From positions 1-64,000 of the forward strand of contig JAFKJB010000010.1 in NCBI GenBank assembly GCA_017306155.1: DNA of 64,000 bases. Reading direction: 5' to 3'. The position numbers and the translations under genes are program-made. This DNA is from Nitrosospira multiformis (GTDB taxonomy: Bacteria > Pseudomonadota > Gammaproteobacteria > Burkholderiales > Nitrosomonadaceae). Each line of letters starts with the position of its first letter. Position 1 is the stretch's first letter. Shown in pieces: positions 47,007-56,217 of the stretch. Below the pieces are notes generated by a model, which made no database searches, was not told the DNA's origin, and worked only from the letters and a program-made list of their open reading frames with translations.

Positions 47007-48341
47007 TCACATAAATTCATCTTTTCGCCTGTTTTTGGTTCCTGATGCCTGCGCTTGCGTTTCAAGCAGTGCCACATAACGCGGCAATACATCGGACCCA
47101 CCCACGTGAAGCATTTCGTTGATGAAGCGTTGCCGGTGTTCCTCTACATAGAATGAATCGCAACCATTGGAAAGAAATCCGTCGATTCTCCGATATAGGT
47201 CATCCCGGCACTTCAATTCCGTCTCCGGCATGAAATGGGCCAGCGTGGAGCGACCGGCGTGCAGATAGTCGGCAGCGAGCACCGGTTTTTTTCCTTTGAC
47301 TGCTTCGAATACTACCGACGTGGCAAGATCGATAATGACATGCGCCCAGTTCATCAGATGAATGGAATGGATATGGTCGGGCGCCACGCTCACATTGGGA
47401 AAGCTTCGCAATGAGGGGTTTCTGGTCAGCGGCTGTCTCCAGCCACCCCGGGTATGCGGTTTGATCACCAGTTCCACATTCGGAAAAGCTGCAATCATTC
47501 CCACTATTTCCTCGACCTCTTCCCAGAAAGTCGTAAAATTGCTCTTTCGCAGGAATATCACGACCTTGAGGCTTTCGGTCTCCTTGGATTCCTCCGTCCC
47601 TTGCGGTTCTTTCCGGAAGAGGGTCGGCGGGGCGGGAGAAAGTTCCGCCAATTTCATCAGCCATTCATCACAATAGCGGGGAGAGCCGAGGACGGCGATG
47701 GATTGATCATCCAGGAAGGGGCGAAAACGTTCCGCGCATAACTCGTTGGGCACCACCAGCTTGTCGAATATGCTTGCTGCGGAGTAGAGGAAATCCGGCT
47801 TGAGACTCCATTCGCGATGCCGTATCAGCTGGCTGGCATGCGGACTATCCCCATGCGGCAGCGACACCGTGCCCAAGCCCATGCTGCGCGCGAGGGAAAC
47901 AACCACCTCGACCCATTCCACGGAAACAGGCGAATCCCTTGTGATCCAGTCAAACACCACTACGCCGCTGCCGGCAGTGGTGAAACTGCGTTCCAGCAAT
48001 CTGCCGGCAGTGCTGCGCCAGATCGATTGACGCCGGTCCGCGCGGTACAGGCGAGCAAACGCCTCGACGAGCGGACCCATGATCGAGCGTCGGAGGCGGC
48101 TGGCCAGCAGCAGTGTCTGTAGCCGCCACCTCAAAAATTCCAGGGGGAGCAGGAGATCGCGAATATGGGCAATGCGCGCTCCTTTCAGTGTACCCAGAAA
48201 TTCAACACGATAATCATTACGGAATTTCGCATTGCCTATCAGCACGACGTCGCACTGGTGGCCGGACTCGAGCCATTTCGAGATGACCGGTGTAATATGG
48301 TCTATATCATTGTAATGTCGGAGAAAAACAAGTGCTTTCAT
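47007..48341 (-). CDS. Surface-polysaccharide transferase, paralog A
   Basis: 444 residues, beginning MKALVFLRHYNDIDHITPVI. Two Rossmann-like halves are expected: VVVFDWITRDSPVSVEWVEV, SLPHGDSPHASQLIR, VLGSPRYCDEWL, VIKPHTRGGW, and MNWAHVIIDLATSVVFEAV with LAADYLHAGRS, resembling the CDP-glycerol glycerophosphotransferase/capsule synthesis group of GT-B enzymes. No membrane segment. It is strongly similar throughout to the protein at 62.2-63.5 kb. Likely a cytoplasmic glycosyl- or glycerophosphotransferase in capsule, O-antigen or similar polymer assembly. It faces away from KdoO. Confidence 0.75.
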   Translation of the reverse strand: MKALVFLRHYNDIDHITPVISKWLESGHQCDVVLIGNAKFRNDYRVEFLGTLKGARIAHIRDLLLPLEFLRWRLQTLLLASRLRRSIMGPLVEAFARLYRADRRQSIWRSTAGRLLERSFTTAGSGVVVFDWITRDSPVSVEWVEVVVSLARSMGLGTVSLPHGDSPHASQLIRHREWSLKPDFLYSAASIFDKLVVPNELCAERFRPFLDDQSIAVLGSPRYCDEWLMKLAELSPAPPTLFRKEPQGTEESKETESLKVVIFLRKSNFTTFWEEVEEIVGMIAAFPNVELVIKPHTRGGWRQPLTRNPSLRSFPNVSVAPDHIHSIHLMNWAHVIIDLATSVVFEAVKGKKPVLAADYLHAGRSTLAHFMPETELKCRDDLYRRIDGFLSNGCDSFYVEEHRQRFINEMLHVGGSDVLPRYVALLETQAQASGTKNRRKDEFM

Positions 48342-48651
48342 ATAGGAATTGAGGGAAAAGCTTGCGCCGGAAGATTGTTTTTCGCCATTGATTCCAGCAA
48401 CCGGGTATAAAGACAGTACAACTGTTCCAGATCGTCAATTATTGCTGACTATTGGAAGCTGTTGTTGCAGTTTCTTATGTTTGGTATACCGCACGGCTGG
48501 TTTATTCCCGATCATTGATTTATATGTTAATGTGAGCGCGCAGATTCTTTAGCAATGTTCAAATTCTATGACAGAAGTCATTGCCGCTTTCCCGCTGTAG
48601 GTATTACTTTACTAATAGACTATTCGTACGTCCAACAGATTAAGGAACACC
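48342..48651. other. Divergent intergenic region between paralog A and the Kdo hydroxylase gene
   Basis: About 310 A/T-rich bases. AAGGAACACC precedes the Kdo hydroxylase ATG and serves as its ribosome site. Promoters for both directions are expected; no clear -35/-10 pair with proper spacing was found. Confidence 0.4.
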
Positions 48652-49605
48652 ATGATAGCTAAGGAACAGGATGCGGGATGCCAGGAAGGTGATACCGTAC
48701 AGATGCTGACGATAGAGCCGGGAACTGACCTGAGGGCGTCCGAGTTGCAGCGCGCGGCAATCGACGCGCTGGAAGGAGGCGGCGTCATTTATCTGCCAAA
48801 AAGCGGGTTTGAGTTGTCCGGCCATGAGCGGGAGCTGATTTCGGATACGGCGAATATCCTGTCCCGAACGCCAGATGTCGAGGATGGACGTCCAACCATC
48901 ATTTTTGATCCGGAGCGCGGCCGTATCAAGAAGTATCATTATGCCCAAGTGCGCGGGAAGATGATGCGGGCTCAGGTCAAGGATTCGGCCCGTCCGCAGA
49001 TCGAGGCGATGATGTCGCGCTACAGCAAATGGACAGAGAGTGTCATCACTCAATTGTTTCCCAGTTACCAGGGGGCTCTGGAGCGGAAACGCGTTACCTA
49101 CCGTCCTTTCCCCCGTAATAACATCCAGTCCCTGCACATTGATTCAAGCTACGGCTACCCCACCCAGGGACGAGGCATGCTGCGCGTGTTCTCCAATATC
49201 AATCCCGTTGACAGGCTGCGCATCTGGCAGCTCGGCGAGCCGTTTGAGCCCTTCGTGCAACGCTTTTTGCCTGCTGCGCACCCGAGTGAACCAGGCTGGA
49301 TCTCCTCTATCCTGGGCCGCCTCGGCATCATCGATGGCCCCAAGACTCCGTATGACCGCTATATCGCAACGCTGCGTTCGCTCGGCATGCGTGACAAGGA
49401 GTACCAGCGGACGGCACCGCGCAAGATCATGGAATTTCCTGCAGGCGCGAGCTGGATTGCGATCACCGATCTGGTGCTGCATGGGGCGATATCGGGACAG
49501 CATAGCCTCGACCAGACCTTTTATCTGCCCGTTGGGGCGATGAAGGATCCATCGCGTTCGTCATTACGCATCCTGGAGAGGCTGGCGGGCGAGGCTCTGG
49601 TTTGA
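48652..49605 (+). CDS. kdoO: Kdo 3-hydroxylase-like Fe(II)/2-oxoglutarate dioxygenase
   Basis: 317 residues. The pattern ALEGGGVIYLPKSGFELSGHE near the start, VTYRPFPRNNIQSLHIDSS with an H-x-D iron site, GMLRVFSNINPVDRLRIWQLG, EPFVQRFLPA and GQHSLDQTFYLP matches the Kdo hydroxylase family. Members convert Kdo to D-glycero-D-talo-oct-2-ulosonic acid (Ko) on the lipid A-inner core in the cytoplasm. The ATP-grasp and O-antigen ligase genes follow on the same strand, supporting an LPS role. The gene symbol is from family recognition only. Confidence 0.85.
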   Translation: MIAKEQDAGCQEGDTVQMLTIEPGTDLRASELQRAAIDALEGGGVIYLPKSGFELSGHERELISDTANILSRTPDVEDGRPTIIFDPERGRIKKYHYAQVRGKMMRAQVKDSARPQIEAMMSRYSKWTESVITQLFPSYQGALERKRVTYRPFPRNNIQSLHIDSSYGYPTQGRGMLRVFSNINPVDRLRIWQLGEPFEPFVQRFLPAAHPSEPGWISSILGRLGIIDGPKTPYDRYIATLRSLGMRDKEYQRTAPRKIMEFPAGASWIAITDLVLHGAISGQHSLDQTFYLPVGAMKDPSRSSLRILERLAGEALV

Positions 49606-49710
49606 GCGTGGGAGGTGTCAGAGGAAGGTGCCAGTGAGAGGGAATGCAGGATCCGATAAAATCATGCAGGCGGTCATGCCTCAGACGTTCAACGCCGGTG
49701 ACGGAATACA

Positions 49711-51015
49711 ATGAGCGCCTGGAGTATCGACAGAATTACGCAGGCATTGAGCGGTGCAATGTGGACGTTTTCCTTCCTGCCTGACGACAACTCGGCCGCC
49801 ACTTTTGTCCATCGATGCTTTCGGCGGGAAAGCTGGCGGGAAGCCGGGTTCCGCGAACGCATCCTCATGTATGCGGCTCTGCCATTTACGCCATTCGTCA
49901 CTCTGGGGCTGATTATCGTCTTCACTGCGCTTAATGGACGGGCGATAAAGAAGCAGACCGGGAAAGGGATAATCCGGCAAGTCCGGGAGCAGGTTGAAAT
50001 TGCGCGGCAATATGCAATTTTGCCTCCCTGGTATTATATTTTCGAGCTGCATGACGATGACAAGCGGCAGCGCGCTTCTGAATACATCAACCGTTTTGAA
50101 GTAAAAACCTGTCTCTATCGCATTCTCCGCGACTACAATGGCGGCCTTCCCATTCCTGCAGAACGCAGCACCTCCTGCATCAAGGATAAATTATGCTTCC
50201 TGTCCCGCTGCCGCAAGTTCTCCATTGCCGTATCTCCAGTATTTTTTGTTGTCTCAAAGGGGGAGATCAAGGCGATTGATTGGCGTGGTTCCGGGCTCCC
50301 CGAAACTGATCTGTTCGTGAAGCCGCTGCACGGTGAGAATGGAAGAAATGCCATGCGCTGGGATTACCTGGGTTCGGGGCAGTATCGGCGCAACGATGGT
50401 AAACATGCCACGGCCGAGGAGGTGCTGGAAAACCTGTGCAAGGCATCGTGGCGCAGATCTTTTCTGGTGCAGCCACGGCTCATCAGTCACAGGGAGATTG
50501 CTGACCTTGCAAATGGCACTCTCGCGACGATACGAGTGATGAGCTGCCGTAATGAGCGGGGGGAATTCGAAGCAACCAATGCGGTTTTTCGAATGGCGCA
50601 GAATGAGGCCGTGGTTGTCGATAATTTTCACAGGGGCGGCGTCGCGGCCAATGTCGATCTTCATACTGGTGAATTGGGAAGCGGCACCTGCGGAGCCTGG
50701 GGATCTACAGGGGGAGGATGGTATGAGCGGCATTACAGGACAGGGGTGCAGATTCTGCACCGCAAGCTTCCGTATTGGACCGAGTTGCTCGACCTGATCC
50801 GATATGCCCATGGGAACGCATTCCCGGATCAGGTGGTGATTGGGTGGGATGTTGCCCTGCTCGACAACGGGCCGTGCATGATTGGAATCAACAAGGCGCC
50901 GGACCTGGACATGATTCAGCGGATAGGCCAGTGCCCGCTGGGCAACGAGCGGTTCGGGAAGCTTCTGGCATTCAACCTGAAACGCACTGTCGAGGCTATG
51001 CATCAGCCTTTTTAA
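49711..51015 (+). CDS. Sugar-transfer-associated ATP-grasp protein
   Basis: 434 residues. After an N-terminal helical part (a hydrophobic helix near residues 55-75) comes an ATP-grasp region: LFVKPLHGENGRN, FLVQPRLISHREIA, TIRVMSC, VIGWDVALLDNGPCMIGIN. It resembles the sugar-transfer associated ATP-grasp family found in polysaccharide loci. It should ligate an acid to an amine or hydroxyl at ATP cost, perhaps attaching an amino acid to a surface sugar; substrate unknown. It follows the Kdo hydroxylase by 105 bases. A decayed fragment of a second copy lies at 56.7 kb. Confidence 0.78.
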   Translation: MSAWSIDRITQALSGAMWTFSFLPDDNSAATFVHRCFRRESWREAGFRERILMYAALPFTPFVTLGLIIVFTALNGRAIKKQTGKGIIRQVREQVEIARQYAILPPWYYIFELHDDDKRQRASEYINRFEVKTCLYRILRDYNGGLPIPAERSTSCIKDKLCFLSRCRKFSIAVSPVFFVVSKGEIKAIDWRGSGLPETDLFVKPLHGENGRNAMRWDYLGSGQYRRNDGKHATAEEVLENLCKASWRRSFLVQPRLISHREIADLANGTLATIRVMSCRNERGEFEATNAVFRMAQNEAVVVDNFHRGGVAANVDLHTGELGSGTCGAWGSTGGGWYERHYRTGVQILHRKLPYWTELLDLIRYAHGNAFPDQVVIGWDVALLDNGPCMIGINKAPDLDMIQRIGQCPLGNERFGKLLAFNLKRTVEAMHQPF

Positions 51016-51217
51016 GCAGGCCGTAAGAATAAAGCCGGTGTTCGATGAAGTTGGTCAGGGTGGGGGGATTCGACTCAAGCATGATCGCGATAACATTTGT
51101 AGCCTATTTATGCCTTTCTTGACGGTGCTGGCTGACCAGCACTGATTCTCGTCTGCGGTTATTTGCTTATATTCCCGCTCTCCGCGTCTTTTATATCTCC
51201 TGCATGCACCCTATTCC

Positions 51218-52477
51218 ATGAGCGAGAAAGTCGCAGTTCCCTGCACTCCGGTACACGATGCGCGTGCATGGCAAGATGTGGCCGCAAAGTCTGTGCTGCT
51301 GTTTTTCGGGATTGCTTTATGGAGCAAATGGCTGAGCCTGGGCACCGGCATTCTTTTGACCTTCGTCTGGATTCTCGATAACGGTCCTCGCAGGCTCGGC
51401 CAGATCAGTAGAGAGCCGCTCGTACTGGGAATTCTCCTTCTATGTGCCGTAGTGGCGTTAGGGCTTCTTTGGGGCGATTATCCCGAGACAGGACGCTTGA
51501 AATGGAGGCGATATTTCGGCTTCCTGGTTTTCATCCCGTTTTTATCGCTTCTCAATAAAGACCGCCTGCCCTGGGCAATTGCCGGCCTGCTTGCGGGATA
51601 TATCATTGTCCTGTTGTCAGGCATTTACCAATGGGCTGTTGCGGGGGTACAAGGGATTCCTCCCCTTAACATAAGCTATCTCGTGTTTTCCTCCATGCTG
51701 GGGATCGGTATCATTCTTTTGCTCTATCTTGCAACGACTACCGATCAGATGAAGTGGAAATGCGGGCTGGGGCTCGGAAGCCTGTTTTTATTGTTGATCC
51801 AGTTTGGGCAATATGGGCGAGGTCCCTTGCTGGCCACGCTTCTTGTCGTTTTTCTGCTGGTTTTCCTGACCTATAAAACGGAAAAGAAAGCGCTCCTGGG
51901 TATCATCGCACTGCTGGCTATTGTGATTGCGGCTCTGGTATACGGCAGCAATGCCTTCCAGACCAGACTTGAGCAGTTACAGGCCGAGGTGAAGCTATCC
52001 CAGCAGGGAAAGTACGATACCAGCCTGGGATATCGACTGGCGATGTGGGATGTCGGCCTGCATGGGATTCTGGAGCATCCATTCTTTGGTCACGGCACCG
52101 GAATGCCGGAAAGCTATTTCGAAAAAACCGTAGCAACATACAAGGGGGGTATTTACAAGGGCTTACCTGAGTACATTGGAACGTCGCATTACCATAACGA
52201 CTGGATCGAGATTGGAATGCATACTGGCGCCCTGGGAATTCTGGCTTATGGCTTTTTCCTGTGGGGCTGGTTTCAAACGCTGAGAGTGCATCGTCTCCCA
52301 GTCCTGGGGGCAGCCTTGGTATGCTTCATCTTCTTATCCGGCTTGACGGATACTTTCGCCCTTTACAGCAAGATTCCTACCTTTCTCGTGGTCATCACCG
52401 CCATCGCCATAACCTGGCAGAAGGAAAGAGAAGGAGGAAGGGAACTGGCGGGAAAATCAGGAAGCTCTGTTCCGTAA
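51218..52477 (+). CDS. O-antigen ligase family protein (WaaL/Wzy_C)
   Basis: 419 residues with about ten to twelve hydrophobic segments. The large loop near 255-315 contains RLAMWDVGLHGILEHPFFGHGTG and THYHNDWIEIGMHTGALG-like SHYHNDWIEIGMHTG, the RxxxW and H-N-x-[WY] features of WaaL-type ligases. It joins an undecaprenyl-linked polymer to lipid A-core, or polymerises O-units, at the periplasmic face. It ends in a perfect palindrome at its stop codon, shared with the converging GT39 gene. An LPS role fits the neighbouring Kdo hydroxylase. Confidence 0.82.
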   Translation: MSEKVAVPCTPVHDARAWQDVAAKSVLLFFGIALWSKWLSLGTGILLTFVWILDNGPRRLGQISREPLVLGILLLCAVVALGLLWGDYPETGRLKWRRYFGFLVFIPFLSLLNKDRLPWAIAGLLAGYIIVLLSGIYQWAVAGVQGIPPLNISYLVFSSMLGIGIILLLYLATTTDQMKWKCGLGLGSLFLLLIQFGQYGRGPLLATLLVVFLLVFLTYKTEKKALLGIIALLAIVIAALVYGSNAFQTRLEQLQAEVKLSQQGKYDTSLGYRLAMWDVGLHGILEHPFFGHGTGMPESYFEKTVATYKGGIYKGLPEYIGTSHYHNDWIEIGMHTGALGILAYGFFLWGWFQTLRVHRLPVLGAALVCFIFLSGLTDTFALYSKIPTFLVVITAIAITWQKEREGGRELAGKSGSSVP

Positions 52478-52512
52478 TTCCCTGACCGCTCGGGCCCGAG
52501 CGGTCAGGGAAT
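52477..52512. terminator. 36-base perfect palindrome between convergent genes
   Basis: The two 18-base arms (52477-52494 and 52495-52512) are exactly complementary and meet without a loop. It begins on the last base of the O-antigen ligase stop codon and lies 17 bases from the end of the GT39 gene. Such a cruciform-forming repeat can stop transcription in both directions. Confidence 0.75.
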
Positions 52513-52529
52513 ATATTACATAGCGCCGG

Positions 52530-54521
52530 CTAGGCGTGTTTTCCCTCTGCGCATTTGGGCGAAGTTTGCTGATATTGCTTGCCCAGGTATCCATGTGCAA
52601 CGCGATAATACACGCCACGCAATAGTTTTCCACCCTCGACGATTGCAAGCTCCCGAACCGGATCAGGGTCGACAAGCATGCTCCCGATCTCGATGCTGTT
52701 TCGGGCGCATTCAAGATTATCCTGCCACATGCCGACGAGAATGACAGGTCGGGATGTAGGGGGTTCCGACGGATGCCAGAGTTCATACATCGCACCGCTG
52801 TCACCGAACATGTTGCGCGAGCGTATTTCCATGGGCTTGCCCTGGTTATAGAAAGTAAGGATGGTTGCTACGGACCACTTGCTCATGCCCACGACGATGG
52901 GTTCCTGGCCGGTCTGTCGCCGCGTATCTTCTACGATTTGCTCGATGCCCCTCGTTGCCTGGCGCCAGAAATGATGCTCGGGGAAGCCTTTATATATGCC
53001 TTGGTAGGGAATGCCCGGGAAGCCGAGAACGAGGTAATGCAGCGCAATCGCATAGGAAACCAGGCATGCCAGGATAGTCGGTTTCCAGGCTGCCGTTATC
53101 CGATCCGAAATCGTCGGACTGCCGGAGAAACTCCGTGTTTGTCCCATCATCGAGGCTATGGCAGGCAGTGCCATAAGCCACAGTGGACCGGTCCAATGGA
53201 ATCGCTGGGTATCGAAAATGCTGAGAATGAGGAAAATGGTCAATGGCACGCCGGTGAATACCGTAATGAACAGGCGGCGCCTGCTGGTGGGGGAGGTATT
53301 ATTGTGATCAGTACCGGGCAGCAATGCTATCGCGGCAGCAAGCAGACCGGTCGGCGTAAGCAGTACGGCAAAATGAAGAATCAGTTCGAACAGTCCGAAC
53401 TCGTTATCTCCTATGCCCCTGACGCGGCCGGACTGGAACAGTAGCGACATCCAGCCGTGCTCCATGTTCCAGATGATTACAGGCGAGAACAGCAGCAGCG
53501 CAAGCAGTACAGCGAGGTATGGGTAAGGCTGGCGCAGCCAGCGGCGTGCAACCGGGTCGATGATCACAAACGCCAATGCGGCAAGCCCCACCAAGCCCAG
53601 CGTGTATTTGGAGAGAATGCCCAGACCGAAGGCAATGCCTACTCCAAGCCAGGCCCGTTCCTGATTGGCGATCAAGGCCCTCTCGAGATAGTACAGGGTT
53701 GCAGCCCATGCGGCCACGAGCGGGGCATCTGTCGTCATCAATGCGCCAGTGGCAAAGAAAAAGGGCAGGATCGCGAGCAGCAGCACCGCACGAATTCCCG
53801 TTGCGCTATCGTACAGGTTGCGCGTGAGCGCAAACAAATAGCCCATCGTTATCAAGCCGCACAGGAATGCACCGATCCGGACACCGAACTCGCTGTTGCC
53901 GAAGATGGACGTACCCAGCCATATCAGCCAGGCGACCATGGGCGGATGATCGTAGAAACTCAGATCCATGTGCTGGGCGTAATTCCAGTAATACGCTTCA
54001 TCGGGAATCAATTGCGCCACGCCAATGTAGATGAGGCGCAACAGGATGATAAATGCGATGATCCCGAACGAGGCGGTACGCCAGTCTGCGTCAAGCGAGG
54101 GTGTGGCGTTCCCGGCGGGAATCACGTAGAAAACAGATCCCAGATACAGTATTACGGCTGTTGCCGCGATTGCCGGAAGTATGGCCGCGATCGGCGGTAT
54201 ATGCCAAGCCTGGATCAGCACCGCCAATATGCCGCCGCGCACGGAAAGCGTCAGCATACAGACAACCAGGAAGCGACCGAATTCAGTCCACCTGGAATAA
54301 CCCGCGAGGTCGTATAAAAGCCGCGGTCTCGAAATAAGCCAGTAGTGCAGAGTAGCAGCCGCGAAGAAGCCCGCGATATGCGACAGGGCAAGACTCGTTC
54401 CATAGCTCATCAGCACCTCGAACAGCAGTCCATCGAGGAACGCGGCTAATAGCCCTGTGACTGCAAAACGACTGCGATCCGGAAATAGGGGGCGTCCGGC
54501 AACTCCAGCCAGCTCAAGCAT
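52530..54521 (-). CDS. GtrA-GT39 fusion: flippase-like domain plus PMT-type glycosyltransferase
   Basis: About 663 residues from the ATG at 54521, preceded by AGGAGCAGGAG; a TTG at 54551 would add ten residues. Residues 15-140 form a four-helix GtrA domain (FAVTGLLAAFLDGLLFEVL ... AATLHYWLISRPRLLYDL). The rest is an ArnT/PMT-like membrane glycosyltransferase with the PDEAYYWNYAQH acidic motif and DHPPMVAWL, then about ten helices. GtrA proteins help flip undecaprenyl-phosphate-linked sugars; PMT-type enzymes then transfer them in the periplasm. Fusion suggests one polypeptide for flip and transfer, probably decorating LPS or O-antigen. Confidence 0.82.
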   Translation of the reverse strand: MLELAGVAGRPLFPDRSRFAVTGLLAAFLDGLLFEVLMSYGTSLALSHIAGFFAAATLHYWLISRPRLLYDLAGYSRWTEFGRFLVVCMLTLSVRGGILAVLIQAWHIPPIAAILPAIAATAVILYLGSVFYVIPAGNATPSLDADWRTASFGIIAFIILLRLIYIGVAQLIPDEAYYWNYAQHMDLSFYDHPPMVAWLIWLGTSIFGNSEFGVRIGAFLCGLITMGYLFALTRNLYDSATGIRAVLLLAILPFFFATGALMTTDAPLVAAWAATLYYLERALIANQERAWLGVGIAFGLGILSKYTLGLVGLAALAFVIIDPVARRWLRQPYPYLAVLLALLLFSPVIIWNMEHGWMSLLFQSGRVRGIGDNEFGLFELILHFAVLLTPTGLLAAAIALLPGTDHNNTSPTSRRRLFITVFTGVPLTIFLILSIFDTQRFHWTGPLWLMALPAIASMMGQTRSFSGSPTISDRITAAWKPTILACLVSYAIALHYLVLGFPGIPYQGIYKGFPEHHFWRQATRGIEQIVEDTRRQTGQEPIVVGMSKWSVATILTFYNQGKPMEIRSRNMFGDSGAMYELWHPSEPPTSRPVILVGMWQDNLECARNSIEIGSMLVDPDPVRELAIVEGGKLLRGVYYRVAHGYLGKQYQQTSPKCAEGKHA

Positions 54522-54783
54522 TTTCTCCTGCTCCTGTGGAAACCATATCAAATTCTCTCCATTTTGCTTCTTTTGCTTCTGCTGGCTGTATGCGTCCTGC
54601 TCCCAGATAATTCCTGGAATCCGTCCGCACCTCTTCTCATTTTGCAGCCCAAGTTCATTACTCGGCGGCTAACCGAAAAACTGGGTTTGCCAGGCTGGTA
54701 TTTTCGGCAAAGGAGAGAACTTTGGAGTATCTGATCCAGCTACGATTCCGGTATGGATACCGGTTGCATCTTCCGTTCGGCAT

Positions 54784-55497
54784 TCAACCTGCATGACCGG
54801 TCAAGCCAGTGTCTGCGTAGTAATGCCGGATGGGATGCAGGTTATCATCAAGCTCATAGATCAGCGGGCGGCCAGTGGCAACTGACAACCTTATAAGCTG
54901 AATAATGGATAGGCCATCCAACTGCATCATCAGCGCCCGCAGGACATGCTTGTGGGCGACGATGAGCACCCGCTTGCCGCGCTGGATTTCCGGCACGATG
55001 GTTTGCTGCCAGTAAGGCAGCATTCGTGTGAGGGTTTGCTGCATGCTCTCGCCAAGCGGCAACTCCCTGGGATCGATGGTTGCATAGCAAGGCTGGTTTC
55101 CGGGAAAGCGGATATCGGCGGGATCGAGTGGAGGCGGCGGCGCATCAAAACGGCATTGCGAACTGAGAATAGGAAAAAAGCCGTATTTCCTGATTGCTTT
55201 CCAGCGATTGATTCCTTCCAGCGCCCCATAGTGACGTTCATTCAAGCGCCAGTTCCGTTGTACCACCGGTTCATCCTGCTTCATGACCGATAGCATGATG
55301 CGGAGTGTGTCATTCGCACGGCTGAGCTCGGAGGTGAAGCAGATATCGAACTTGTACCCTGACTTTTTCAAAAGATCACCCGCCTGCTCTGCCTCCCGCT
55401 CGCCCCGGGGTGTCAATAGGGCATCGCCCCACCCGGTAAAGCATCCGTCGCGGTTCGAGACGCTTTCTCCGTGTCGCAGCAGAACAAGTTGTGTCAT
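54784..55497 (-). CDS. gpmA: 2,3-bisphosphoglycerate-dependent phosphoglycerate mutase-like protein
   Basis: 237 residues with [45 protein letters not shown] and the PPPPLD insertion of dPGM. The late motif reads [15 protein letters not shown] where family members normally have AHGNSLRAL; the active histidine is kept but the next residues (Gly-Asn-Ser) are not. It interconverts 3- and 2-phosphoglycerate if active. It stands alone in a polysaccharide region, away from the glycolytic cluster at 11.7-18.8 kb. It may be a true GpmA or a paralog acting on another phosphoester. Confidence 0.78.
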   Translation of the reverse strand: MTQLVLLRHGESVSNRDGCFTGWGDALLTPRGEREAEQAGDLLKKSGYKFDICFTSELSRANDTLRIMLSVMKQDEPVVQRNWRLNERHYGALEGINRWKAIRKYGFFPILSSQCRFDAPPPPLDPADIRFPGNQPCYATIDPRELPLGESMQQTLTRMLPYWQQTIVPEIQRGKRVLIVAHKHVLRALMMQLDGLSIIQLIRLSVATGRPLIYELDDNLHPIRHYYADTGLTGHAG

Positions 55498-55755
55498 ATA
55501 GGGTTTGCTTCTCGATCAGGGAATGGGTTCGATACGGCTACGCTCCGCGGGGAGAATGTCTCTTTTGCATGAGTGTGTCATTCGATTTGAAATGCCGATG
55601 ATAGATACAACATAGACAAAATACCGGAAAAAAACTACCCGAGTTCACGACGAGGGCAGGTGCCAATAACCCGCGTCGGAACGAATATCTGATCGGGAGC
55701 GGGAGAATGGAGCGATAACCGAATTTCCCAGGGCTTTCTGAAGAGGCGTACATTA

Positions 55756-56217
55756 TCACGGCCAGCAGGAGATGAGGTGTTCCCTTATCAGCCGATTGGT
55801 GTCGGCGTCCGTTTTTGTAGCCTTGTTGAAGTCGGCTGGACCCGGCCACCCGGAATCGATGAATTCCAGGCCATTGAAATGGCGGCTTTTCGCATATCGC
55901 GGAACGACATGGAAATGCACATCCGGATCGACCATCATCAGCATCAGGTAGTTGAGCTTGTCGTGGTTGAATGCCTTGGCCAAAGCCGATTCCAACTGAG
56001 CCGTTACTTTGTGAAGCTCGGTAAAGCTTCCCTGACCAAGCTGCGAGAAGGAGTCGGCTGGCTCATGTGCAGCAAGAACGAGGGAGCCCAATGTCAATTG
56101 GATCGGCCTCAGCATGACGACCCAATACTGAAATTGATGAATGATTGTCTCTGGCGCGCCGAATTTCCGCATCGTGGGATTCAGGATTGCCGTACCGGAG
56201 GATGGAACGCTGATCAT
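55756..56217 (-). CDS. HIT family protein
   Basis: 153 residues (start at 56217 or 56172). RPIQLTLGSLVLAAHEPADSF and MMVDPDVHFHVVPRY are HIT-family patterns. The triad motif H-x-H-x-H shows D-V-H-F-H: the middle (catalytic) and last histidines are kept, the first is Asp. HIT proteins hydrolyse or transfer nucleoside monophosphates. Substrate unknown; it may act on a nucleotide sugar or NMP conjugate because of its surroundings. It is leftward, upstream of gpmA, with 258 bases between. Confidence 0.78.
   Translation of the reverse strand: MISVPSSGTAILNPTMRKFGAPETIIHQFQYWVVMLRPIQLTLGSLVLAAHEPADSFSQLGQGSFTELHKVTAQLESALAKAFNHDKLNYLMLMMVDPDVHFHVVPRYAKSRHFNGLEFIDSGWPGPADFNKATKTDADTNRLIREHLISCWP

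Noticed and set aside
53457-54317. 286-codon frame opposite the GtrA-GT39 gene
   Set aside because: Highly charged, no motifs, antisense to a clear membrane protein.
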